Notes under the pieces: generated by a model
Seen by the model: only the letters and a program-made list of their open reading frames with translations
The model's database searches: none
What the model was told of the DNA's origin: nothing
In this document: positions 1 to 4,024 of the stretch, in pieces
How positions within the stretch are numbered: position 1 is the stretch's first letter
Layout of the letters: each line of letters starts with the position of its first letter
Program-made: the position numbers and the translations under genes
Assembly: GCA_017650255.1 (NCBI GenBank)
Contig: JAGCFG010000061.1
Span: forward strand, 1 to 6,440
Source: Alphaproteobacteria bacterium
GTDB lineage: Bacteria; Pseudomonadota; Alphaproteobacteria; RF32; CAG-239
Length of the DNA: 6,440 nt
Direction: 5' to 3'

Positions 1-45
1 ATATTTCTTTATTAAAAACAATGGATTAGTACACACGAAATACAC

Positions 46-74
46 TTGACGAAGTTGCCAAAATGTGATACTCT
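46..74 (+). promoter_or_regulatory. putative sigma70-type promoter of the SPFH-protein gene
   Basis: A -35 candidate TTGACG lies at 46-51. With a 17-nt spacer the -10 hexamer would be TACTCT at 69-74, a poor match but preceded by TGA, as in an extended -10. The better-looking TATAAG at 74-79 would need a 22-nt spacer. The leader to the ATG at 141 is about 60 nt, A+T-rich and without a Shine-Dalgarno sequence. It carries ATTATT at 115-120. The -35 is convincing and the -10 assignment is uncertain. Confidence 0.4.
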
Positions 75-140
75 ATAAGAACTACAAATTAGTAATATTT
101 ATTAAATTTATTATATTATTCACCTAAAAATCAAACAATT

Positions 141-1328
141 ATGGCAACAACAGCTTCAATTATTTTCGCAGTTATCGCTGCGTTGGTTATGATCTTTGCA
201 GAAATCATGCCTGCTGGACTCTCACTTGACTACAATGAAGAGTTGGGATCCGCGAAAAAGTGTGTTTTAGCAATTCTGCTAGGCATACAACTTGTGGCAG
301 CTGTAATCCCGCTATTTGTGGGGTGTATGGTCCTACCAATGATCATTGTGTACGTAATCTTCGGGGTTATGTTTTACGTCATCTATTTTATGGATGATGA
401 TAAAATAGAGGAAATGACCTCCAAAACCGAAGGTCAAACTTCAACCTCAAAGAGCAAGAAAAACTGGCTCAAGTGGGGACTCTTAGCAGCGGTAGCTTCA
501 GGCATCGTTGTATTGATTTGCAGCTCACTCGTCCTCGTTCAACCCGGACAACGTGCTGTGAAAACAAGTTGGGGTAAAGTACAAAACAAGACCCATCAAC
601 CGGGTTTAGTATGGAAAGTTCCCTACACCGAGAGCCTTGGCAACAAGGTGATTGTTGTAGAGACCAGACCCCAGCGCTATGCCTATGATGTGCCCGTGCG
701 CACCAAGGACATGCAAAAGGTATCCCTGGACTGCGCCGTGCTCCTCGAGATTAATCCCGATAGCGTACATGTAATGTATGATAAATATCAGGATTACTCT
801 GAATACGAAGAGCGGGTTGTCAAAGACCTTGTTAATTCTGTCGTTCTTTCAATTTCTTCCCGCATGGACTTCTGGTCCTTCGCCGGTAACGAAAATGAAA
901 TGATGAATGAGGCTGTTGAGTACATTGTACGCGACCAGCTGATGTCAGAAAACCTTGTGAAAGTTTCGTCTTTCAGAGTTTTGAAGTATACTCCTTCGAA
1001 AGAGGTCGAAGATCTCATCGAAGAGATCGTCAAAACTAAAAAAGGCATCGAACTTGAGCAATACAAGGTCGAAATGGCACGCGTTGCCACTGAAAGGGTG
1101 CGCGAGGAAGCTATGCAAGAATATGAACGCATCGCTGCTGTGGCAAAAGCTAACGGCATCGACGTTCAGATCAAAGCAGAAGCTTTGCGTAACCCGTTCG
1201 TTGCCCAGTATGAGTTGGCCAAAGCCATCCAAAACTGGAATGGCAAGCTGACACTGCCCAACACCCTTATGATGATGGGTAGCGGCACCAACGGATTACT
1301 CCCAATCGTACCCATGACAGTACGATAA
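141..1328 (+). CDS. SPFH/band 7 (prohibitin-like) membrane protein with four predicted N-terminal membrane segments
   Basis: A 395-residue protein. Hydrophobic stretches suitable for membrane spans lie at about 3-26, 41-62, 63-84 and 109-133, with a charged, Ser/Thr/Lys-rich linker at about 85-108. Immediately after the last span comes a prohibitin-type SPFH domain (about 134-300), opening QPGQRAVKTSWGKV and including the PGLVWKVPY stretch typical of stomatin/prohibitin proteins. It is followed by a charged Glu/Lys/Arg-rich helix likely to form a coiled coil (about 286-350) and a tail with the QNWNGKLTLPN motif often seen at the end of bacterial prohibitin-like proteins. Family members oligomerise at membranes and scaffold or modulate membrane proteins and proteases; the client here is unknown. 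SPFH proteins usually have one N-terminal anchor, so the extra three-segment module is unusual. The ATG at 141 is chosen because the first span starts directly after it. The gene seems monocistronic, ending at a hairpin terminator 12 nt past the stop. Confidence 0.88.
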   Translation: MATTASIIFAVIAALVMIFAEIMPAGLSLDYNEELGSAKKCVLAILLGIQLVAAVIPLFVGCMVLPMIIVYVIFGVMFYVIYFMDDDKIEEMTSKTEGQTSTSKSKKNWLKWGLLAAVASGIVVLICSSLVLVQPGQRAVKTSWGKVQNKTHQPGLVWKVPYTESLGNKVIVVETRPQRYAYDVPVRTKDMQKVSLDCAVLLEINPDSVHVMYDKYQDYSEYEERVVKDLVNSVVLSISSRMDFWSFAGNENEMMNEAVEYIVRDQLMSENLVKVSSFRVLKYTPSKEVEDLIEEIVKTKKGIELEQYKVEMARVATERVREEAMQEYERIAAVAKANGIDVQIKAEALRNPFVAQYELAKAIQNWNGKLTLPNTLMMMGSGTNGLLPIVPMTVR

Positions 1329-1340
1329 TTTAGGTAAAAC

Positions 1341-1370
1341 AAAGGCTCGACATCATGTCGAGCCTTTTTT
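1341..1370 (+). terminator. strong rho-independent terminator, probably bidirectional
   Basis: A perfect 12-bp stem AAAGGCTCGACA / TGTCGAGCCTTT (1341-1352 with 1356-1367) has a 3-nt loop and runs into a T tract on the plus strand. Read on the minus strand, the same stem is followed by TTGTTTT. It can therefore also end the convergent decapeptide-repeat gene whose stop codon is at 1405. Confidence 0.9.
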
Positions 1371-1404
1371 CATATGACAAAATAGATTTTACAAGATGGT
1401 ACAA

Positions 1405-1728
1405 TCAGCAATGTACATGGATTTGGTCATCGCGAATTCTGTCACCGGGATCAAAATCATCACGAATTCTATCGACGGGCTCAAAATCATCACGAAGTAT
1501 GTCACCGGGATCAAAATCTTCGCGAATTCTGTCACCGGGCTCAAAATCGTCACGAATTCTGTCACCGGGATCAAAATCTTCGCGAATTCTGTCACCAGGC
1601 TCAAAATCGTCACGAGGCATGTCCCCATGAAAGACACCGTTATAAATACCGATGTGACCATCATAGTCACCATTCCTATCAACGGGAAAATCGTCATGAT
1701 TTACACCGTCAAAAAAATTTTTTTCCAT
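1405..1728 (-). CDS. small acidic hypothetical protein with six perfect-register decapeptide repeats
   Basis: A 107-residue protein not recognised as any family. Residues 1-40 are Asp/Gly/His-rich with no signal peptide or membrane segment. Residues 41-100 are six consecutive ten-residue units of the form DF[E/D]PGDRIR[E/D]; DFEP units alternate with DFDP units, giving a 20-residue higher-order period. The tail is QIHVHC. The repeat DNA is open in several frames on both strands, so the frame needs support. This frame has a TTGACT-N17-TATAGC promoter, a leader sharing 20 bases with the divergent gene at 1936, an ATG just after that leader, and the convergent terminator at 1341-1370 after the stop. 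The Asp/Glu-rich composition would suit cation binding or a charged low-complexity scaffold, but nothing proves this. The unit count may vary between strains because the DNA repeats are nearly identical. Confidence 0.65.
   Translation of the reverse strand: MEKNFFDGVNHDDFPVDRNGDYDGHIGIYNGVFHGDMPRDDFEPGDRIREDFDPGDRIRDDFEPGDRIREDFDPGDILRDDFEPVDRIRDDFDPGDRIRDDQIHVHC
1428..1620. repeat. tandem array of 30-bp units, about 6.4 copies, within the decapeptide-repeat gene
   Basis: Head-to-tail 30-bp units run at 1441-1470, 1471-1500, 1501-1530, 1531-1560, 1561-1590 and 1591-1620, with a 13-bp partial unit before them. Units three and five are identical over all 30 bases. Units alternate GGGATCAAAATC and GGGCTCAAAATC forms, a 60-bp super-period. 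Most units end in CGAATTCT. There are no spacers. The 30-bp length keeps the reading frame of the 10-residue repeat, consistent with growth by slippage or unequal crossover. Confidence 0.95.
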
Positions 1729-1734
1729 AATAAA

Positions 1735-1754
1735 AAAGATTTAAGTTAATAATT
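1735..1754 (-). promoter_or_regulatory. leader element, 20-nt copy shared with the divergent gene
   Basis: On the minus strand this reads AATTATTAACTTAAATCTTT, identical over all 20 bases to 1911-1930 on the plus strand. It ends 6 nt before the ATG of the decapeptide-repeat gene, where a ribosome would bind, yet contains no GGAG-like sequence. It may be an A/U-rich, S1-dependent ribosome loading site or the target of a common regulator; which is not known. Confidence 0.6.
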
Positions 1755-1779
1755 TATAATTTATAATCCCAATGCAAGT

Positions 1780-1808
1780 GCTATAAGACATTTCAGCAAT
1801 AAAGTCAA
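1780..1808 (-). promoter_or_regulatory. sigma70-type promoter of the decapeptide-repeat gene
   Basis: On the minus strand, -35 TTGACT (1808-1803), a 17-nt spacer and -10 TATAGC (1785-1780). The leader to the ATG at 1728 is about 45 nt and contains ATTATT 19 nt before the start codon and no Shine-Dalgarno sequence. Confidence 0.65.
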
Positions 1809-1870
1809 TAATTTTAGCTTTTTCAGATAATGAAAAATTTTTAGCCGCACCCTGCAAAAACCAAATTTTC

Positions 1871-1898
1871 TTGACTTTTATAAAAACTTTTCTATAGT
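1871..1898 (+). promoter_or_regulatory. sigma70-type promoter of the 68-residue hypothetical gene
   Basis: -35 TTGACT (1871-1876), a 16-nt spacer and -10 TATAGT (1893-1898) place the transcript start near 1905. This puts the upstream in-frame ATG at 1903 at or before the transcript start, which argues for translation from 1936 instead. Confidence 0.65.
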
Positions 1899-1910
1899 TC
1901 AGATGAATTT

Positions 1911-1930
1911 AATTATTAACTTAAATCTTT
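1911..1930 (+). promoter_or_regulatory. leader element, 20-nt copy before the 68-residue gene
   Basis: AATTATTAACTTAAATCTTT lies 5 nt before the ATG at 1936 and is identical to the minus-strand leader at 1754-1735 of the divergent gene. It lacks a Shine-Dalgarno motif. Confidence 0.6.
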
Positions 1931-1935
1931 GTGTT

Positions 1936-2142
1936 ATGGGAAATAAACATGTAAATGGGGATGATCCCTATCAGATGTCAGTTTCTGAAGCAAAAAAAGA
2001 AATTGAAGATTGGACAGAAAATGGCGGTCAATTTCGTGTCGACGGTCCTCATCAAGGCAACGAGCAAGTCCACGCTCATCTGTACGAGGACAAGGCCAGC
2101 GAGGATATTTTAATCCAAATCCACCCCGATGAAGAGGATTAA
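1936..2142 (+). CDS. 68-residue acidic hypothetical protein
   Basis: Not recognised. The start at 1936 (MGNKHVNGDD) is preferred over the in-frame ATG at 1903. The predicted transcript begins near 1905, and the shared 20-nt leader sits just before 1936 at the same spacing as in the divergent gene. The protein has a likely amphipathic helix (about residues 15-27, SVSEAKKEIEDW), then Gly/His-containing segments suggestive of short beta strands (GQFRVDG, QVHAHLYED, DILIQIHP), and an acidic end (DEED). There is no signal peptide, membrane segment or cysteine, so it should be a small soluble cytoplasmic protein. It has its own promoter and terminator and is divergent from the decapeptide-repeat gene. 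Normal codon-like composition and the tight promoter-leader-terminator unit support it being real; its function is unknown. Confidence 0.7.
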   Translation: MGNKHVNGDDPYQMSVSEAKKEIEDWTENGGQFRVDGPHQGNEQVHAHLYEDKASEDILIQIHPDEED

Positions 2143-2164
2143 ATTTGCTGAATCTGCCCACTAT

Positions 2165-2202
2165 AAACAGGTTTGAAAAAAGCTTTCGAACCTGTTTTTT
2201 TT
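2165..2202 (+). terminator. rho-independent terminator of the 68-residue gene
   Basis: The stem AACAGGTTTGAAA / TTTCGAACCTGTT (one G-T pair) has a short loop and is followed by a run of T, starting about 23 nt after the stop codon. Confidence 0.9.
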
Positions 2203-2220
2203 ATGTCATTTCAAAAACAT

Positions 2221-2270
2221 AAAAAACACCCGAAAAGGGACGTTTTTACAATGGCAGGAGCAGTAAGATT
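2221..2270 (-). repeat. degenerate direct repeat of the tRNA-Trp 3' end plus its terminator
   Basis: By hand alignment, 2221-2270 matches 2404-2453 without a gap at a constant offset of 183 bp, with 41 of 50 bases identical. The part matching the tRNA 3' terminus including CCA (2252-2270) has one mismatch in 19. The part matching the terminator keeps the ACACCC arm, but the opposite arm has decayed (GGGACG instead of GGGTGT). The match stops at the T-arm, so this is not a functional tRNA. It may be a displaced 3' end left by integration at tRNA-Trp, or a relic of a tandem tRNA duplication. Confidence 0.75.
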
Positions 2271-2345
2271 GACCTTCGCTTTGCTCGGTCGCTGCGTCAA
2301 CCTTTTTGCTGTCAGCAAAACCGGCATTCTCCCGCCCGCCTAGGT
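2271..2345. other. G+C-rich intergenic block with small inverted repeats, unknown nature
   Basis: Over 2271-2340 I count 42 G+C in 70 bases, clearly above the A+T-rich surroundings. It contains the hairpin TTTTGCT-gtc-AGCAAAA (2304-2320), a weak TTGAC/GTCAA pair (2269-2273 with 2296-2300) and a C-rich stretch (2331-2340). No convincing open reading frame, start signal or known RNA fold was recognised. It sits between the two copies of the tRNA-3'-end repeat and could be an element remnant, a dispersed palindromic repeat or a small RNA. Confidence 0.35.
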
Positions 2346-2402
2346 TTCCTTGTCAAGCTCACTTTTGTCGTGAATTCTCATCAACAGCCGCCGAATTGCC
2401 AC

Positions 2403-2428
2403 AAAAAAACACCCGTAAAGGGTGTCTT
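2403..2428 (-). terminator. rho-independent terminator of tRNA-Trp
   Basis: On the minus strand the stem ACACCC-TTTAC-GGGTGT is followed by seven T, about 10 nt past the tRNA CCA end. Flanking A/T pairs extend the stem. Confidence 0.85.
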
Positions 2429-2434
2429 TTCTTA

Positions 2435-2510
2435 TGGCAGGGGCAGTAAGATTCGAACTCACGACACTCGGTTTTGGAGACCGATGCTCTACCAACTGAG
2501 CTATACCCCT
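2435..2510 (-). tRNA. trnW: tRNA-Trp (anticodon CCA)
   Basis: A complete 76-nt cloverleaf. The acceptor stem is AGGGGTA / TGCCCCT (one G-T pair). The D arm is GCTC...GAGC, the anticodon stem TCGGT/ACCGA with loop CTCCAAA gives anticodon CCA, and a 5-nt variable loop follows. The T arm is GTGAG-TTCGAAT-CTTAC, with discriminator G and an encoded CCA end. The CCA anticodon and G discriminator both fit tryptophan. It decodes UGG. In many proteobacteria tRNA-Trp is followed by secE-nusG; here it is a stand-alone unit with its own promoter and terminator. Confidence 0.97.
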
Positions 2511-2524
2511 ATCAAACTGAAATG

Positions 2525-2553
2525 CTTATAAAACATTTCTGCGCGCAAATCAA
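2525..2553 (-). promoter_or_regulatory. sigma70-type promoter of tRNA-Trp
   Basis: On the minus strand, -35 TTGATT (2553-2548), exactly 17 nt of spacer, then -10 TATAAG (2530-2525). The expected transcript start is only a few bases before the tRNA 5' end at 2510. Confidence 0.8.
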
Positions 2554-2596
2554 GAACTTTTTTCTTCAGTTTGCAAATATATAAATTCTCGACAAC

Positions 2597-2631
2597 AAAA
2601 AAGCGACCGCCACGTTCATCGTGACAGCCGC
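2597..2631 (-). terminator. rho-independent terminator of the shorter 29-residue-repeat gene
   Basis: A 12-bp stem GCGGCTGTCACG / CGTGGCGGTCGC (three G-T pairs) with a 5-nt loop runs into TTTTTT on the minus strand, about 10 nt after the stop codon. The lower stem, GCG...GTCGC followed by T6, resembles that of the paralogous gene's terminator at 3255-3290. Confidence 0.9.
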
Positions 2632-2640
2632 CTTGTTTCT

Positions 2641-3171
2641 TTACAAAAGTCCTAGATTTTTTGATTTTTCTTCTGCCTCTTCGCACAGCTCCGAATACAT
2701 TGAACACTTCTGCAATACTGACTGTGCAAACTGCTCCGGCAGATCAAAAATCTTCATTTGCGCAGCCTTGCAAAGGTCATCATAAACGACATAGCTGCAT
2801 AAAAGATTTGCCGCATTTTCAGCCTTCAAGTCAAAAATCTTCAACTGTGCCGCATCACAAAGGCGATTATTCCCCGCAATAAAATGCGTAAGCAAATTTA
2901 CGGCATTTTCTTCAGGCAGGTCAAAAATTTTCAACTGTGCGGCATCGCAAAGATTGTGCCGGTGCACATACTTGTGAACAAGCTTCATCACCATTTTCAG
3001 CGGCAAGTCAAAAATCTTGATTTGTGCGTCATGACACAGGCGGTGGTGTGCAATGTAAGTAAGCAAAATGTCTTTTGTTTCCACATCCTGAAATTCAAAA
3101 ACCTCAAGTTGTTGTTCTTTTGACAGAGGATTGCCAAGTGCGGCAACCACAAAAAATTTTTCCTTTTTCAT
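2641..3171 (-). CDS. helical-repeat protein with five 29-residue repeats, paralogue of the next gene upstream
   Basis: A 176-residue protein that divides evenly: a 15-residue N-cap (MKKEKFFVV...), five repeats starting at residues 16, 45, 74, 104 and 133 (29, 29, 30, 29, 29 residues), and a 15-residue half-repeat C-cap. Common positions are L1, C2, A5, Q6, F10, L12, P13, L21 and an aromatic near 24. This is compatible with a helix, a Pro turn and a second helix per unit, as in HEAT- or TPR-like solenoids; I cannot assign it to a named repeat family. Cys at position 2 occurs in four repeats and the C-cap. The first repeat lacks Pro13 and Cys2. No signal peptide or membrane span is seen, so it is probably cytoplasmic and may bind a protein partner. 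It has its own promoter-like region and terminator. The paralogue at 3300-3938 has the same caps and repeat phase. Confidence 0.85.
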   Translation of the reverse strand: MKKEKFFVVAALGNPLSKEQQLEVFEFQDVETKDILLTYIAHHRLCHDAQIKIFDLPLKMVMKLVHKYVHRHNLCDAAQLKIFDLPEENAVNLLTHFIAGNNRLCDAAQLKIFDLKAENAANLLCSYVVYDDLCKAAQMKIFDLPEQFAQSVLQKCSMYSELCEEAEEKSKNLGLL

Positions 3172-3188
3172 AATTGTACGTGTTAGTT

Positions 3189-3238
3189 AATAATTTTCTT
3201 TCAGCTGTCTAGATATTATACTTTTAGACAAAAGTCAA
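3189..3238 (-). promoter_or_regulatory. promoter region and ATTATT leader of the shorter repeat gene
   Basis: On the minus strand, -35 TTGACT at 3238-3233. A 17-nt spacer gives TATCTA at 3215-3210, a weak -10. A perfect TATAAT at 3220-3215 is only 12 nt from the -35, too close for ordinary sigma70. GTCTA...TAGAC brackets the TATAAT, and GTCTAAAA occurs as a direct repeat on both sides of the -35. The leader has ATTATT at 3194-3189, 17 nt before the ATG, and no Shine-Dalgarno sequence. A promoter is likely; the exact -10 is unclear. Confidence 0.5.
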
Positions 3239-3254
3239 CATTTTTAGACTCAAA

Positions 3255-3290
3255 TAAAAAAGCGACTGCCGGGTTTTCCACGACAATCGC
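3255..3290 (-). terminator. rho-independent terminator of the longer 29-residue-repeat gene
   Basis: A 10-bp stem GCGATTGTCG / CGGCAGTCGC (two G-T pairs) with a 9-nt loop runs into TTTTTT on the minus strand, about 10 nt after the stop codon. The promoter of the downstream paralogue begins shortly after it, so the two repeat genes are separate transcription units. Confidence 0.88.
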
Positions 3291-3299
3291 TTGTGCTCT

Positions 3300-3938
3300 T
3301 TACAAAAAATCATACTCTTCGGCCACTTCACTGGTGTTGTCATCAAGCCCCCAACGCTGAGCGTGGAGCGCCAAAATTTCTTCTGCCATTTCTCGCGGCA
3401 AGCCAAACACTGCCATTTGAGCATCTTTGCAAAGCGGATAGAGCTTGATATACTCAATTGCAACTTGACGTGCAATCTCTGGCGGGAGACCAAACTCTGG
3501 CGGGAGACCAAAAATAGCCACCTCTCCATCTTCTGCAAGTTTGTTCTTTTTGATGTACGCGAGCAGGATATCCCGCGCAATCTCAGAAGGAAGTTCAAAA
3601 ATCTCTGCCACCGCATCTATACAAAGCGGATACTCACTGCCTTCAAAGTATGCAAGCAAAATTTCTTTTACCGTTTCTGGCGGCAAGCTGAAAATTTTCA
3701 CTTCGGCCTTGCCGCAAAGATAATATTCCTCAACATATGCCAGTAGGATTTCTCTTGCAATATCGGTGGGCAACTCAAAAATCTTGATTTGAGCGGCCTT
3801 GCAAAGATGGCCATAGTCGATGTACTTCAAAAGAAGTTCCTTTGCCTCTTCTGGCGGAAGCTTAAAAATGTCCAACTGTTCATGCTTGGTTAACCAAGCT
3901 TTGGACCTAATTCTGTTCAATAATTTTTCTTTATCCAT
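3300..3938 (-). CDS. helical-repeat protein with six 29-residue repeats, paralogue of the next gene downstream
   Basis: A 212-residue protein with the same plan as its neighbour: a 15-residue N-cap (MDKEKLLNRIRSKAW), six repeats starting at residues 16, 45, 74, 105, 134 and 169, and a 15-residue C-cap. Lengths are 29, 29, 31, 29, 35 and 29; the 35 comes from a duplicated FGLPPE motif. Repeats carry L1, C2 (four of six), A5, F10, L12, P13, a mostly E-I-A-R/K stretch, L21 and Y24, close to a repeated LP-x-E-x-A-x-EILLAY theme. They are more regular than those of the paralogue. Expected structure is an all-alpha solenoid with a surface for protein binding. The partner is unknown, and no catalytic motif, signal peptide or membrane span is seen. 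The gene follows lptG on the same strand after 86 bp, but has its own -35 box, ATTATT leader and terminator. Confidence 0.87.
   Translation of the reverse strand: MDKEKLLNRIRSKAWLTKHEQLDIFKLPPEEAKELLLKYIDYGHLCKAAQIKIFELPTDIAREILLAYVEEYYLCGKAEVKIFSLPPETVKEILLAYFEGSEYPLCIDAVAEIFELPSEIARDILLAYIKKNKLAEDGEVAIFGLPPEFGLPPEIARQVAIEYIKLYPLCKDAQMAVFGLPREMAEEILALHAQRWGLDDNTSEVAEEYDFL
3477..3512. repeat. 18-bp perfect tandem duplication inside repeat five
   Basis: CTCTGGCGGGAGACCAAA occurs twice back to back (3477-3494 and 3495-3512). It adds six residues (FGLPPE repeated) at the helix-turn-helix junction of one repeat. The copies are identical, so the duplication is probably recent, and it keeps the frame. 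Confidence 0.97.
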
Positions 3939-3958
3939 AAAAATAAGATTTGGTGATT

Positions 3959-4008
3959 AATAATTCTCAATTAATCAATCAAATATCATGCACTTTGCCA
4001 AAAGTCAA
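3959..4008 (-). promoter_or_regulatory. promoter region and ATTATT leader of the longer repeat gene
   Basis: On the minus strand, -35 TTGACT at 4008-4003, a 17-nt spacer, then a weak -10 TATTTG at 3985-3980. ATTATT at 3964-3959 is 20 nt before the ATG; no Shine-Dalgarno sequence. The -35 lies in the loop of an inverted repeat, TTTGCC...GGCAAA, which could be an operator or a weak lptG transcript end. It has no T run, so a terminator is unlikely. Confidence 0.5.
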
Positions 4009-4024
4009 TAGGCAAAACAGTAAC

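Noticed and set aside
1428..1620. 30-bp repeats resembling a CRISPR array
   Set aside because: Units abut directly with no unique spacers, and the 30-bp period is that of a coding ten-residue repeat.
1396..1749. 117-codon plus-strand open frame across the 30-bp repeats
   Set aside because: The repeat DNA is stop-free in several frames. The minus-strand frame 1405-1728 has the promoter, the shared leader and a matching terminator; the plus-strand frame has none and ends in poly-A/T sequence.
1903..1935. Upstream in-frame ATG of the 68-residue gene (79-residue version)
   Set aside because: It lies at about the predicted transcript start, and the leader element shared with the divergent gene ends just before 1936.
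141..2142. The SPFH, decapeptide-repeat and 68-residue genes as one defence or toxin system
   Set aside because: They are convergent or divergent single units with separate promoters and no nuclease, toxin or effector motif; a shared leader alone does not show a common function.
2501..2707. 68-codon minus-strand open frame near tRNA-Trp
   Set aside because: It overlaps the end of the repeat gene, its terminator, the tRNA promoter and the tRNA 5' end; no start signal.
3224..3616. 130-codon minus-strand open frame in another phase of the repeat gene
   Set aside because: It is an out-of-frame shadow of the 29-residue repeats, with Trp/Arg/Ser-rich low-quality composition, and runs through the terminator.
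4003..4022. TTTGCC/GGCAAA inverted repeat as an lptG terminator
   Set aside because: Only 6 bp with an 11-nt loop and no T tract following on the minus strand; kept only as a possible operator around the -35.
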